DNA of 64,000 nt from Pantoea endophytica. Lineage in GTDB: Bacteria; Pseudomonadota; Gammaproteobacteria; Enterobacterales; Enterobacteriaceae. Shown piece after piece: positions 47,963 through 57,383 of this stretch. Location of the stretch: the NCBI RefSeq assembly GCF_002858935.1, contig NZ_PJRT01000010.1:169632-233631 (forward strand). The letters are read 5' to 3'. The position numbers and the translations under genes are program-made. Every line of letters begins with the position of its first letter. Position 1 is the first letter of the stretch. The notes below the pieces were generated by a model, which was not told where the DNA came from, did not search any database, and was given only the letters and a program-made list of their open reading frames with translations.

Positions 47963-49549
47963 ATGATACAGAGCAACATGGCGCCGTTAGGCATGGCCGT
48001 TACGCCGCACCATCTCGCCAGCGAAAGCGCGTTAGCGGTGCTGCGCGAAGGCGGCAATGCGCTGGAAGCGATGGTGGCCGCCGCTGCCACCATCGCCGTG
48101 GTTTACCCGCACATGAACGGTTTGGGCGGCGACGGCTTCTGGCTGGTGGTGACGCCAAACGGCGATCCCATCGCCATTGACGCCAGCGGCGCAGCCGGTT
48201 CGCTGGCACATCTTGATTTCTACCATGGCGAAACGCAGATTCCGCATCGCGGCCCCAAAGCCGCCTTAACCGTGGCGGGTACCGTCAGCGGCTGGCAGGA
48301 AGCGTTAACGCTGGCGCAGGAACTTGGCGCGACGCCGCTGCCGTTAACCCGCCTGCTGCGCGATGCAATTCGCTATGCCGCCGACGGCATTCCGGTCACC
48401 GCCTCGCAAGCCGCCGCCACCGCCGCCAAACAGCACGAGTTGCAGCATCAACCTGGTTTTGCCGCCACCTTTTTACCGGACGGCAGCGTACCGCTTGCCG
48501 GCAGTCGCTTCACCCAGCCGGCGCTGGCGAATACGCTGAGCATGCTGTGCGATCACGGTCTGGAAAGTTTCTATCGCGGTGAACTGGCGCACCATCTGGC
48601 GCGCGAAATGACTGCGCTGGGGATGCCGATCACGCTGGAGGATTTGCAGACGCATCAAGCCCGGCGCTGCACGCCGCTGCACCTGGCACACAGTGAAGGC
48701 GATATCTGGAACATGACGCCGCCAACGCAGGGTTTGGTGTCGCTGGCGATCCTCGGCATTACCGATCGGCTGAATATGGCTGACGCCGATGAAGCGCAAA
48801 CCGTGCACCGCATCGTCGAAGCCACTAAAAAAGCCTTTGCGCTGCGTGACAAGCACATCACCGATCCGCGCCACATCGACATTGATGTGCAGCGTCTGCT
48901 GGATGAGGAACACCTCAGCACGCTGGCGGCGCAGGTGGACGATCAACAAGCCGCTGCGTGGGGCACCGGGCGCGGGCCGGGCGATACCGTGTGGATGGGC
49001 GTGATGGACAGCAGCGGATTGGCGGTTTCGTTTATCCAGAGCGTTTATCACGAATTCGGCAGTGGCGTGGTGCTGCCCGGCACCGGCATCACCTGGCAAA
49101 ACCGGGGTGCCGCCTTCAGCCTGCAACCCGATCATCTGCTGGCGCTGCAGCCGGGCAAACAGCCGTTCCACACCCTCAATCCCGCCGCCGCGCGTCTCAA
49201 AGATGGCCGCACCATGGTATACGGTTCGATGGGCGGCGACGGCCAACCGCAAACCCAGGCGGCGATTTTCACCCGTCACGTGATTCAGGGACATCCGCTA
49301 CAGCAGGCGGTGAGCGCGCCGCGCTGGCTGCTGGGTCGTACGTGGGGACAATCATCCGATTCGCTCAAGCTCGAAGCGCGCATCGCACCGGAAACGGTGC
49401 AGCAGCTGCGTGCGCTCGGCCATGAGGTTGAACTGCTACCCGATTTCAGTGAAGTGGTCGGCCATGCGGGCGCGATCGTCAGACACAACAACGGCATGCT
49501 GGAAGGCGCGTTCGATCCGCGCAGCAACGGCAGCGCCGCCGGTTTCTAA
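47963..49549 (+). CDS. hpxW: Oxamate amidohydrolase (gamma-glutamyltransferase-like)
   Basis: Ntn-hydrolase of the gamma-glutamyltranspeptidase superfamily (528 aa). Family landmarks are LREGGNALEAMVAAAATIAVVYPH with MNGLGGDGFWLVV, and the autoprocessing threonine in GPGDTVWMGVMDSSG. HpxW has been characterised as an oxamate amidohydrolase, giving oxalate and ammonia. No signal peptide is seen, unlike true Ggt. The start MIQSNMAPLGMAV gives the family length; a longer frame starts at 47894. First gene of hpxWXYZ. Confidence 0.87.
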   Translation: MIQSNMAPLGMAVTPHHLASESALAVLREGGNALEAMVAAAATIAVVYPHMNGLGGDGFWLVVTPNGDPIAIDASGAAGSLAHLDFYHGETQIPHRGPKAALTVAGTVSGWQEALTLAQELGATPLPLTRLLRDAIRYAADGIPVTASQAAATAAKQHELQHQPGFAATFLPDGSVPLAGSRFTQPALANTLSMLCDHGLESFYRGELAHHLAREMTALGMPITLEDLQTHQARRCTPLHLAHSEGDIWNMTPPTQGLVSLAILGITDRLNMADADEAQTVHRIVEATKKAFALRDKHITDPRHIDIDVQRLLDEEHLSTLAAQVDDQQAAAWGTGRGPGDTVWMGVMDSSGLAVSFIQSVYHEFGSGVVLPGTGITWQNRGAAFSLQPDHLLALQPGKQPFHTLNPAAARLKDGRTMVYGSMGGDGQPQTQAAIFTRHVIQGHPLQQAVSAPRWLLGRTWGQSSDSLKLEARIAPETVQQLRALGHEVELLPDFSEVVGHAGAIVRHNNGMLEGAFDPRSNGSAAGF

Positions 49550-49561
49550 CGGAGATTATTG

Positions 49562-49747
49562 ATGAGTTCACAACCGGATTGGGCCACCTATATTGCCCAA
49601 ATGGAGCAGATTCTGGCGCTGGAGCTGGATGATGCGCGCCGCGCCGAGCTGCTGACGCAGTTCAACCGCATCGCCGCCATGGCCGAGCCGCTGATGGCGC
49701 TGCCGCTCGACGATCGTCTGGAAGTGGCGGGAGTGTTTCATCCATGA
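49562..49747 (+). CDS. hpxX: HpxX, small GatC-like (DUF4089) partner
   Basis: A 61-residue acidic helical protein (MSSQPDWATYIAQMEQIL...) resembling the AtzG/GatC-like DUF4089 proteins that accompany AtzE-type amidases. The ATG at 49562 has GGAGA six bases upstream; a TTG one codon earlier is in frame. It overlaps hpxY by ATGA, so a stoichiometric complex with the amidase is likely. Confidence 0.82.
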   Translation: MSSQPDWATYIAQMEQILALELDDARRAELLTQFNRIAAMAEPLMALPLDDRLEVAGVFHP

Positions 49748-51138
49748 AACTGTCGTCATTATCGATTAACGCCCTGCAACAGGCGCTGAGTCAGGGCGAG
49801 ATCAGCGCCCGCGATATCGCGCAAAACACGCTGGCGGCGATTGAACAGCATAAGGCGATCAACGCCTGGACCGAAGTCACCAGCCAGCGCATGCTGCGCG
49901 AAGCCGATCAGATCGATCTGCAGCGCCAGCGCGGTGAAGCCTTGCCGCCGTTAGCCGGCATTCCTTACGCGGTGAAAAACCTGTTTGATGTCGCCGGACA
50001 CAGCACCTTAGCCGGTGCCAGCCTGTTCAGCGCACGCGCGGCGGCGCGCGAGGATGCGTGGGCGGTGAGCAAACTGCGCCAGTCTGGCGCGCTGCTCTCC
50101 GGCATGCTGAATATGGATGCCTATGCTTATGGTTTTACCACGGAAAACACCCATTACGGCGCAACGCGCAACCCGCGCGATTTAACCCGCGTGGCGGGCG
50201 GATCGTCCGGCGGTTCAGCGGCGGCGGTGGCTGCGGGTTTGGTGCACTTCTCGCTCGGTACCGACACTAACGGCTCGATCCGCGTGCCCGCTTCACTGTG
50301 CGGTATCTTTGGCCTGAAGCCGACCTTTGGCCGCCTGTCGCGCAGCGGCAGCCATCCGTTTGTCGCCAGCCTCGATCACATCGGCCCGTTTGCCCGTTCG
50401 GTTGAAGATTTGAGCCTGGTGTACGACACCTTGCAAGGTGCCGATGCCAGCGATGCCTTCCAGGCCGCGCAGCCCGTCTCGCCAGCTAGCGCAGGGCTCA
50501 GCAAGGGCGCAGAAGGCATGCGCAGCGCGGTACTCGGCGGGTTCTTCTCAACCTGGTGCAGCGATGAAGCGCGTGCCGCCGTGGCGGTGGCAGCTAAAGC
50601 GCTGCAGGCAATCGACGAAGTGACCTTGCCGAATGCGGAGATCGCACGCTCGGCGGCCTTTATCATGACCGCCGCAGAAGGCGGCAATCACTACTTGCCG
50701 ATGCTGCGCACGCAGCCGGAGCAGTTCGAGCCCAACTCGCGTGAGCGCCTGCTGGCCGGTGCAATGCTGCCTTCGGCGTGGTACGTGCAGGCCCAGCGTT
50801 TCCGCCGCCACTTCCAGCAGCAGGTGCTGCCGCTGTTTGAGCAGTTTGACGTGCTGATTGCGCCCGCCACGCCCTGCACCGCCACCACCATCGGCCAGGA
50901 AACCATTCATATCAACGGCCAGCATTTGCCGACGCGCGCCAGCATGGGCATGCTAACCCAGCCGATTTCGTTCCTCGGCTTACCGGTCTGTACCGTGCCG
51001 CTGCAAACCGCCAGCGGCTTGCCGATAGGCTTGCAGCTGATCGCTGCGCCGTTTAAAGAACATCTGGCACTGCGCGCCGCCTGGGCGCTGCAACAGCAAG
51101 GGCTGACGCTGCCACAAACCACATTAATGGATGCCTGA
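49744..51138 (+). CDS. hpxY: AtzE/HpxY-type amidase
   Basis: Amidase-signature enzyme (464 aa). The Ser-Ser-Lys triad is visible in [15 protein letters not shown] (Lys), [16 protein letters not shown] (Ser) and [14 protein letters not shown] (Ser nucleophile). Related AtzE hydrolyses carboxybiuret in triazine degradation. In the hpx operon the enzyme is thought to act on oxalurate-type ureides, though the exact reaction is not established from the sequence. Coupled to HpxX upstream and HpxZ downstream. Confidence 0.87.
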   Translation: MKLSSLSINALQQALSQGEISARDIAQNTLAAIEQHKAINAWTEVTSQRMLREADQIDLQRQRGEALPPLAGIPYAVKNLFDVAGHSTLAGASLFSARAAAREDAWAVSKLRQSGALLSGMLNMDAYAYGFTTENTHYGATRNPRDLTRVAGGSSGGSAAAVAAGLVHFSLGTDTNGSIRVPASLCGIFGLKPTFGRLSRSGSHPFVASLDHIGPFARSVEDLSLVYDTLQGADASDAFQAAQPVSPASAGLSKGAEGMRSAVLGGFFSTWCSDEARAAVAVAAKALQAIDEVTLPNAEIARSAAFIMTAAEGGNHYLPMLRTQPEQFEPNSRERLLAGAMLPSAWYVQAQRFRRHFQQQVLPLFEQFDVLIAPATPCTATTIGQETIHINGQHLPTRASMGMLTQPISFLGLPVCTVPLQTASGLPIGLQLIAAPFKEHLALRAAWALQQQGLTLPQTTLMDA

Positions 51139-51140
51139 AG

Positions 51141-51524
51141 ATGACACCTGAACATATCGATCGCCCGGCAATTCTCGCCGAAGTCACCGCCGCCTTTTAC
51201 CGCTATGAGCAAGCGCTGATCGGCAATGATGTGGAGGTGTTGGATGAGCTGTTCTGGCACGACAAACGCACCGTGCGTTTGGGCGCGGGTGAGAATTTGT
51301 ATGGCATTGATGAGATCCGCGCTTTTCGCGCGGCGCGTCCGTCGAAAGGGTTGGATCGCGAGTTACGTAATACGGTGATCACCACTTTTGGCGATGACTA
51401 TGCGGTGTGCAGTACGGAGTTTACGCGTGAAGGCGTAGAGAAGATCGGACGCCAGCAGCAGACGTGGGTGCGATTACCGTGCGGCTGGCGGATTGTCGCG
51501 GCGCAGGTGAGTTTGATGAGTTGA
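51141..51524 (+). CDS. hpxZ: HpxZ, AtzH-like (SnoaL/DUF3225) protein
   Basis: A 127-residue NTF2-like protein: FYRYEQALIGNDVEVLDELFW, VRLGAGENLYGIDEIRAFRAARP and the C-terminal TWVRLPCGWRIVAAQVSLM are typical of DUF3225/AtzH. It begins two bases after hpxY and ends the operon. The function is probably accessory to the amidase. Confidence 0.85.
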   Translation: MTPEHIDRPAILAEVTAAFYRYEQALIGNDVEVLDELFWHDKRTVRLGAGENLYGIDEIRAFRAARPSKGLDRELRNTVITTFGDDYAVCSTEFTREGVEKIGRQQQTWVRLPCGWRIVAAQVSLMS

Positions 51525-51530
51525 GTTGTT

Positions 51531-51711
51531 TTTCCCCTCACCCTAACCCTCTCCCGCACGCGGGAGAGGGAATGATTGGGCTACCGCATGCGGGAGTGGG
51601 AATGATTGGGCTATTGCATGCGGGCGAGGGAATAATTAGGTGGAGTGATTTGTTAAACCGGGGCCGGAGCGGCTCCTTCTCCCGCTGGCGGGAGAAGGTT
51701 GGGATGAGGGG
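51531..51711. repeat. Intergenic repeat family, copy C
   Basis: Longest copy: the same outer ends as copies A and B, with three internal units of about 29 bp sharing GCATGCGGG and GGGAATGATTGGGCTA, then the CTTCTCCCGCTGGCGGGAGAAG hairpin. It fills the gap between convergent hpxZ and puuE up to the base before the puuE stop. Confidence 0.85.
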
Positions 51712-52671
51712 CTAAGCGCTCGGTGCCGGATGCGTCGCGATCCAGTGATCGGCGATTTGCTGCCGCGTACACACCCACACATCCTCATGCTGCTGAATGT
51801 GATCAAGGAAGCGCTGCAAGCCACGGAATTTCCCCGGACGTCCCAATAAACGACAGTGCATGCCAATCGACATCATCTTCGGTGCCGTTTCGCCCTCTTC
51901 GTACAGCACATCAAAGGTGTCGCGCAAATAGGTAAAGAACTGCTCCGCCGTGTTGAAGCCCTGCGGCGAGGCGAAGCGCATATCGTTGCACTCCAGCGTG
52001 TAAGGGATGACCAGATGCGGTTTAACCGTGCCGTCCTGACAGGTGACCTGCGTCCAGAACGGTAAATCGTCGCCGTAATAGTCGCTGTCATAGCTAAAGC
52101 CGCCCTGCTCGACCACCAAGCGTCGGGTGTTTGGGCTGTCGCGGCCGGTGTACCAGCCGGTTGGCGCTTTGCCAAACAGGTCGGTTAACACGTCCACCGC
52201 CTGCTGCATGTGCTGGCGCTCGGTTTTGGCATCCATCGCCTGATAGTGAATCCAGCGCCAGCCGTGGCTCACTACGTCGTAATCCGCCGCTTTGATCGCC
52301 ACAACGATGTCCGGATGACGCGCCAGCGCCATCGCCACGCCAAACACCGTTAGCGGCAAACCGCGCTTTTGAAACTCATTGTGGATGCGCCAGAAACCGG
52401 CGCGCGAGCCGTATTCATACAGCGAATCCATCGACATATGGCGATCGGCGTAGCTGGCCGCGCCAATGATATCGGAAAGAAACTGCTCGGAACCGGCGTC
52501 GCCATGCAACACGTTGTTCTCGGCGCCCTCTTCGTAATTAAGGACAAACTGCACCGCGACGCGCGCTTTGCCCGGCCACTGCGCATGCGGCGGGTTGCCA
52601 GCGTAGCCGATCAGATCGCGGGGATAGTTTTTGTTGAAGCTGTACTCTTTCTTTCCAGATACATCATTCAT
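51712..52671 (-). CDS. puuE: Allantoinase PuuE (polysaccharide-deacetylase fold)
   Basis: A 319-residue cytoplasmic enzyme of the cofactor-independent PuuE class, unrelated to metal-dependent AllB/HpxB allantoinases. Landmarks are MNDVSGKKEYSFNKNYPRDL, VAVQFVLNYEEGAENNVLHG, YDVVSHGWRWIHYQ and DRHMSMDSLYEYGSRAGFWR. It hydrolyses S-allantoin to allantoate. It lies upstream of the repeat and downstream of hpxA on the same strand, so the pair forms an allantoin module. Confidence 0.9.
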   Translation of the reverse strand: MNDVSGKKEYSFNKNYPRDLIGYAGNPPHAQWPGKARVAVQFVLNYEEGAENNVLHGDAGSEQFLSDIIGAASYADRHMSMDSLYEYGSRAGFWRIHNEFQKRGLPLTVFGVAMALARHPDIVVAIKAADYDVVSHGWRWIHYQAMDAKTERQHMQQAVDVLTDLFGKAPTGWYTGRDSPNTRRLVVEQGGFSYDSDYYGDDLPFWTQVTCQDGTVKPHLVIPYTLECNDMRFASPQGFNTAEQFFTYLRDTFDVLYEEGETAPKMMSIGMHCRLLGRPGKFRGLQRFLDHIQQHEDVWVCTRQQIADHWIATHPAPSA

Positions 52672-52700
52672 TCTGTAAGTTCCTGTCGCTCAACCAGTGG

Positions 52701-53432
52701 TTAGTTTAGGTGCTGAAAGGCTCCGCTGAGCGGTTTTTCGCGTGGATAATCGAGATCGCCATGCTTGCTGGTACCAAAGCCTAGCGCCACCAGCGACTCC
52801 ACCATTTTTACCGCAGCGCTGACCCCGTCGATTACCGGCATGCCCAGTTCTTTGGTGAGATCCTGCGCCAGCGTAGCCATACCGCCACAGCCCAGCACAA
52901 TCGCGCCGCTGCCATCTTCGCGTTTGGCCTGCATGCAGCGCTGACGCACTTTCTCCTGCGCCACGCCGCTGCCGTCTTCCAGCGCCAGCACCGGCAGATC
53001 GATGGCGTGCAGCGCGGCACAATGGTGTGTGAAGCCATATTGCTGCAGCAGATGGCGCGCAATCACCAGCGTGCGCGGCAAGGTGGTGACAATCGAAAAG
53101 CGCGTCGCCACCAGCGTGGCGGTGTGCATGGCCGCTTCCGCAATGCCAATTACCGGGCCGCTTGCCAGTTCACGCGCCGCCAGCAATCCCGGATCGCCGA
53201 AGCAGGCAATGATATGGCCGCTCACGCCCTGCTCTTTGCCGCGTTTCACCTGCTCCAGCACACCAATCGCCGCGATGGCCTCATCAAAATGACCTTCAAT
53301 CGACTCGACGCCGTGAGTCGGGCACACCGCCAGAATCTCGGTGCCCGGCGCGGCGACGGCGCGCGCGGCAGTACCCATGGTTTCCGTCATCGCTAAGCTG
53401 GTGTTGGGATTGATGACCTGAATCAGGCTCAT
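52701..53432 (-). CDS. hpxA: Allantoin racemase
   Basis: Asp/Glu/hydantoin racemase family (243 aa). The two catalytic cysteines are in HIIACFGDPGLLAARE and IVLGCGGMATLA. The N-terminus LIQVINPNTSLAMTETM is typical. It interconverts R- and S-allantoin so that the stereospecific allantoinase next door can use both. It overlaps the hpxS stop by four bases and is followed by puuE after 29 bp. Confidence 0.9.
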   Translation of the reverse strand: MSLIQVINPNTSLAMTETMGTAARAVAAPGTEILAVCPTHGVESIEGHFDEAIAAIGVLEQVKRGKEQGVSGHIIACFGDPGLLAARELASGPVIGIAEAAMHTATLVATRFSIVTTLPRTLVIARHLLQQYGFTHHCAALHAIDLPVLALEDGSGVAQEKVRQRCMQAKREDGSGAIVLGCGGMATLAQDLTKELGMPVIDGVSAAVKMVESLVALGFGTSKHGDLDYPREKPLSGAFQHLN

Positions 53433-54151
53433 GATGCCGCTCCTTTGTTACCGGCAAATAACCGGGTGAAATCAGGCAAGGTTTCGCCGCTGCGCTCAAA
53501 GTGCAGGCTGGCAACAATGTGTTCGAAGTGATGCTGCAGCGCCGCCGTCAACCCCGGCAGATCTTTTTGCCGCAGCAGATCCACCAGCCGATCGTGATGA
53601 TCGCATCGGCAGCCGCGCTGCCACGGTGCACCGTAAGCGGCAATCACCAGCGACGAACGCTGCGTCAGGCGCGTCACCATATCGGTGAGCACTGCGTTAC
53701 CGGAGATCGCCTGCAGCTGAATATGGAACGCGGCGGAGAGACGAATCGCCGCGGCACCATCATGCTGATCATGTGCCTGCTGCTCTTCTTCAATCAGCAC
53801 GCCGAGTGCCGCTAAGTGCGGTGCCTGCACGTGGCTCAGCACCGCCGGCAGATTGGCGCACTCTAATAAACTGCGGGTGGCGAAGATGTCGCGGGCTTCA
53901 TCCACGCCCGGCGTCGCCACCTGTGCACCACGCCTGGGCGACAAAGTGATCATTTGCACCGCGGCGAGGCGTTGCAGCACCTTACGAATGCCGGTGCGGC
54001 TCACGCCGAAGACATCCGATAAGGCTTCTTCCGGCAATTTACTGCCCGGCGGCAGTTGATGCTCAACGATGGCGGTAAGCAGCGCCTGATAGATAGGTTC
54101 ATCGCGATCGTTCAGATCGGCAGCCGTTTTCTGGCCTGTTTCACTCTTCAT
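53429..54151 (-). CDS. hpxS: GntR/FadR-family regulator HpxS
   Basis: A 240-residue regulator. The winged helix-turn-helix is near residues 20-85 (QLPPGSKLPEEALSDVFGVSRTGIRKVLQRLA). The C-terminal FCD ligand domain has metal-type histidines (FHIQLQAISGN, HHDRLVDLL, HHFEHIVASLHF). It is divergent from the permease hpxP with TATAC-containing palindromes between, and starts the hpxS-hpxA-puuE operon. It probably represses both directions until an allantoin-type ligand binds. Confidence 0.85.
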   Translation of the reverse strand: MKSETGQKTAADLNDRDEPIYQALLTAIVEHQLPPGSKLPEEALSDVFGVSRTGIRKVLQRLAAVQMITLSPRRGAQVATPGVDEARDIFATRSLLECANLPAVLSHVQAPHLAALGVLIEEEQQAHDQHDGAAAIRLSAAFHIQLQAISGNAVLTDMVTRLTQRSSLVIAAYGAPWQRGCRCDHHDRLVDLLRQKDLPGLTAALQHHFEHIVASLHFERSGETLPDFTRLFAGNKGAAS

Positions 54152-54185
54152 TACCTGCTCCGGTAAGTGACTGTGTGCTGCACAT

Positions 54186-54216
54186 CGTATACGTGAAATT
54201 ATTTTTTTGTATACAA
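54186..54216. promoter_or_regulatory. Probable HpxS operators between hpxS and hpxP
   Basis: Two palindromes 21 bp apart centre to centre: CGTATACG (54186-54193) and TTGTATACAA (54207-54216). They share the GTATAC core typical of FadR-subfamily GntR sites. They lie in the divergent promoter region. Confidence 0.6.
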
Positions 54217-54296
54217 GAAATCATTTCTGGCCTGGATCCTGCAATACCGTTTCACGCTGTGATTATTTTTCCATGATGTAGAGAGGAGCAGGTTTC

Positions 54297-55790
54297 ATGC
54301 CAAAACATACTGAAGTGACCTCTGCGGTGGCCTCTGAAGCCAACGCACAATACAGTCCACGTCTGTGTAATGACGATCTGGCGCCAACGCGCGATCAGAA
54401 TTGGTCGTGGTACAACATCTTTTCGTTCTGGATGTCGGACGTGCACAGCATGGGCGGCTACGTGGTGGCCGCCAGCTTCTTTACCCTCGGGCTGGCGAGC
54501 TGGCAGGTGCTGCTGTGCTTGTTAGTGGGCATCTGCATTGTGCAGCTGTGCGCCAATCTGGTGGCCAAACCGAGCCTGATGGCGGGCGTACCGTACGCAG
54601 TGATTTCGCGTCAGGCGTTTGGCGTGTTTGGCGCTAACATCCCGGCGATTATTCGCGGGCTGATCGCTTTTGCGTGGTACGGCATCCAGACTTATCTGGC
54701 GGCTAACGCGCTGATGCTGGTGCTGCTGAAGTTCTTCCCCACCCTGAGCAGCATGACGCAAAGCAGCTGGCTCGGCTTATCACAGCTGGGTTGGTGTTGT
54801 TTCGGGGTGATGTGGTTACTGCAGGCGATGGTGTTCTGGCACGGCATGAGCGCGATTAAACGCTTTATTGATGTCGCCGGTCCGGCGGTGTACGTGGTGA
54901 TGGTGGCGCTGGCGGGCTGGATTGTATACAAAACCGGTTTCGACGGCATCTCCTTCACGCTGGCCAGCAAGCAGTTGAGCACCGGCGAGCAAACCTGGCA
55001 GATGATTACCGCCACCGCGCTGGTGGTCTCCTACTTCTCCGGTCCGCTGCTGAATTTTGGTGACTTCTCGCGTTACGGCAAAAGCATGGGCGAAATTCGT
55101 CGCGGCAACCGCTGGGGCTTACCGTTCAACTTCCTGCTGTTCTCGATTGTCACCGTGGTGATTGTCTCCGGTACGCAATCGCTGTTCGGCAGAATGATCA
55201 CCGATCCGATTGAAACTGTCAGCATGGTGGGTAACGACGTGGCGGTGGCGATTGGCCTGCTGACCATGATTATCGCTACCATCGGCATTAATATCGTGGC
55301 GAACTTTGTTTCGCCGGCATTCGACTTCTCGAACTGCTCACCGCAGAAAATCAGCTTCCGCACCGGTGGCATGATTGCCGCAGTCGGTTCAGTGTTACTG
55401 ACGCCGTGGAACCTGTTCCAGTCGCCAGAACTGATTCACTACACGCTGGATGTGCTGGGCTCGTTTATTGGGCCGCTGTTTGGCATCCTGGTGGCCGATT
55501 TCTATCTGATTAAACGCAGCAAAGTCTACGTGGATGACCTGTTTGATGACACGCCGAAAGGACGTTACTGGTATCGCGGCGGCTTCAACCCGAAAGCGAT
55601 TGCCGCGCTGCTGCCGTCGGTGGGCATTTGTCTGGTGATCAGCTTTATTCCTTCACTGCATGCGGTGGCGAACTTTAGCTGGTTTATCGGCGTGGCGTTG
55701 GGTGCGGGCTGCTATCGCTGGCTGGCGCGCGCTGACCGCGAAGAGTCGGTGGCGGCGTATCGCGCGACGGTGGCGGTACAGAAGGATTAA
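54297..55790 (+). CDS. hpxP: NCS1-family purine/allantoin permease
   Basis: A 497-residue inner-membrane transporter with about twelve hydrophobic segments. The NCS1 opening NWSWYNIFSFWMSDVHSMGGYV and the segment FGDFSRYGKSMGEIRRGNRWGLP are characteristic. Members import nucleobases, hydantoins or allantoin with sodium or protons. Context (divergent from hpxS-hpxA-puuE) favours allantoin or a purine base. The ATG at 54297 has GAGGAG upstream. Confidence 0.88.
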   Translation: MPKHTEVTSAVASEANAQYSPRLCNDDLAPTRDQNWSWYNIFSFWMSDVHSMGGYVVAASFFTLGLASWQVLLCLLVGICIVQLCANLVAKPSLMAGVPYAVISRQAFGVFGANIPAIIRGLIAFAWYGIQTYLAANALMLVLLKFFPTLSSMTQSSWLGLSQLGWCCFGVMWLLQAMVFWHGMSAIKRFIDVAGPAVYVVMVALAGWIVYKTGFDGISFTLASKQLSTGEQTWQMITATALVVSYFSGPLLNFGDFSRYGKSMGEIRRGNRWGLPFNFLLFSIVTVVIVSGTQSLFGRMITDPIETVSMVGNDVAVAIGLLTMIIATIGINIVANFVSPAFDFSNCSPQKISFRTGGMIAAVGSVLLTPWNLFQSPELIHYTLDVLGSFIGPLFGILVADFYLIKRSKVYVDDLFDDTPKGRYWYRGGFNPKAIAALLPSVGICLVISFIPSLHAVANFSWFIGVALGAGCYRWLARADREESVAAYRATVAVQKD

Positions 55791-55805
55791 GTTGCGTGCG
55801 CGCTG

Positions 55806-55855
55806 GCCCTCATTCCATCCTTCGCCCGCTTGCGAGAGAAGGCGGGGGATGAGGG
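55806..55855. repeat. Intergenic repeat family, copy D (short)
   Basis: A 50-bp shortened copy: CCCTCAT, hairpin CTTCGCCCGCTTGCGAGAGAAGG, ending GGGGGATGAGGG. It lies between convergent hpxP and tRNA-Asp. Confidence 0.75.
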
Positions 55856-55878
55856 AAACGACACCATTTAGAAAAAGC

Positions 55879-55911
55879 AAAAAGCCGATGCATTTCTGCA
55901 TCGGCTTCTTT
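55879..55911. terminator. Terminator between hpxP and tRNA-Asp
   Basis: Perfect 11-bp stem AAGCCGATGCA / TGCATCGGCTT with loop TTTC, A-rich on the left and T-rich on the right. It can serve the tRNA gene (minus) and hpxP (plus). Confidence 0.85.
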
Positions 55912-55919
55912 AAATAGAT

Positions 55920-55996
55920 TGGCGGAACGGACGGGGCTCGAACCCGCGACCCCCTGCGTGACAGGCAGGTATTCTAACCAACTGAACTACCGCTCC
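55920..55996 (-). tRNA. aspV: tRNA-Asp (GTC)
   Basis: 77 nt including the encoded CCA. The anticodon loop reads CCTGTCACG, anticodon GTC. Acceptor stem is GGAGCGG paired with CCGTTCC. Identical to the copy at 63706-63782. The position next to dnaQ matches E. coli aspV. Confidence 0.97.
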
Positions 55997-56130
55997 GCGC
56001 TTTGTTCCCCGTCGAGAACGAGGCGCATATTAATAGCAGCTTTCACACCCGTCAACGCTTTTTCTGTGGGAATGTTTCGTTTGACGTTTTTTTCAGCTTA
56101 ACGTCGATTTTGCACGCAAAATCAGCCGTT

Positions 56131-56862
56131 TTACACGCGCCACAAGCAGCTACCACCCTTCTTCTGCACCAAATCCAGACGACCTTCGTGCGCAGCAATC
56201 TCTTCATCGCTGGCGCTGACCACGCGCAGACCTGAACTCGGACGCACAATGCGCTGAATGTTCTCCGCGCCGCCCTGATTGTTCTGCTCGCCGTCCAGAG
56301 AAAATGCCAGCGAGGTTTGACCGCCGGTCATCATCAGGAATACTTCGGCCAGAATCTCGGCATCGAGCAGTGCGCCGTGCAGCGTACGCTTGCTGTTGTC
56401 GATTTCATAACGGTTGCACAATGCATCGAGGCTGTTGCGCTTGCCGGGATACATCTTACGCGCCATCGCCAGGCTATCGGTGATCTGGCAGAAGGTTTCG
56501 GTTTTGCCGATATCCCGCTTCAGCATGCCGAATTCATAATCCATAAAGCCGATATCGAACGATGCGTTATGGATCACCAGCTCTGCGCCACGGATGTAAT
56601 CAAGGAATTCGTCGGCGATATCCGCAAATATCGGCTTATCAGCGAGGAATTCATCGGCGATACCGTGAACGCCGAACGCTTCCGGATCCACCAGCCGATC
56701 GGGCTTCAGATACATATGGAAGTTGTTGCCGGTCAGGCGACGGTTGATCACCTCAACCGCACCAATTTCAATGATGCGATGTCCTTCATAATGCACACCG
56801 ATCATGTTCATGCCGGTGGTTTCAGTATCGAGGACGATCTGGCGGTTATTTGCAGTGCTCAT
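56131..56862 (-). CDS. dnaQ: DNA polymerase III epsilon subunit (proofreading exonuclease)
   Basis: A 243-residue 3'-5' exonuclease of the DEDDh class. Exo I is IVLDTETTGM, Exo II is in LVIHNASFDIGFMDYE, and Exo III is in RTLHGALLDAEILAEVFL with the catalytic His before Asp. The clamp-binding peptide QTSLAF follows the nuclease domain. The C-terminal tail that binds the alpha subunit is present. It is divergent from rnhA across about 50 bp, as in E. coli. Confidence 0.97.
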   Translation of the reverse strand: MSTANNRQIVLDTETTGMNMIGVHYEGHRIIEIGAVEVINRRLTGNNFHMYLKPDRLVDPEAFGVHGIADEFLADKPIFADIADEFLDYIRGAELVIHNASFDIGFMDYEFGMLKRDIGKTETFCQITDSLAMARKMYPGKRNSLDALCNRYEIDNSKRTLHGALLDAEILAEVFLMMTGGQTSLAFSLDGEQNNQGGAENIQRIVRPSSGLRVVSASDEEIAAHEGRLDLVQKKGGSCLWRV

Positions 56863-56915
56863 AGGACTCGTTTTATGTCAGACTTGGCGTTTTGTCAGAA
56901 GGAAGTCTACCAGAG

Positions 56916-57383
56916 ATGCGTAAACAGGTAGAAATATTCACCGATGGATCTTGCCTGGGCAATCCCGGTCCCGGCGGTTATGGCGCCATTTTACGATATG
57001 GCGCGCATGAAAAAGAGTTCAGTACAGGCTATCGCCTCACCACCAACAATCGCATGGAAATGATGGCGGCTATCGTGGCGCTCGAAGCGTTAAAACAGCC
57101 GTGTGAGGTGGTGATCAGCACCGACAGCCAATATGTTCGTCAGGGTATCACCAGTTGGATCCACAACTGGAAGAAACGCGGCTGGAAAACCGCCGATAAA
57201 AAACCGGTAAAAAATGTCGATCTATGGAAACGCCTCGATGTGGCGCTCAGCAACCATGAAATTAAGTGGGAATGGGTAAAAGGCCACGCGGGGCATCCGG
57301 AGAACGAACGCTGCGACGAACTGGCACGCAGCGCGGCGGGAAAGCCCACTCAGGATGATATCGGTTATCAGGTTGAATCCTGA
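56916..57383 (+). CDS. rnhA: Ribonuclease HI
   Basis: A 155-residue endonuclease that cuts the RNA strand of RNA-DNA hybrids. Catalytic acids are Asp10 ([16 protein letters not shown]), Glu48 (NNRMEMMAA), Asp70 ([12 protein letters not shown]) and Asp134 (NERCDELAR). The basic handle [15 protein letters not shown] is present. The start MRKQVEIF gives exactly the E. coli length; a longer frame begins eight codons earlier. The last 16 bp overlap yafS on the other strand. Confidence 0.97.
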   Translation: MRKQVEIFTDGSCLGNPGPGGYGAILRYGAHEKEFSTGYRLTTNNRMEMMAAIVALEALKQPCEVVISTDSQYVRQGITSWIHNWKKRGWKTADKKPVKNVDLWKRLDVALSNHEIKWEWVKGHAGHPENERCDELARSAAGKPTQDDIGYQVES

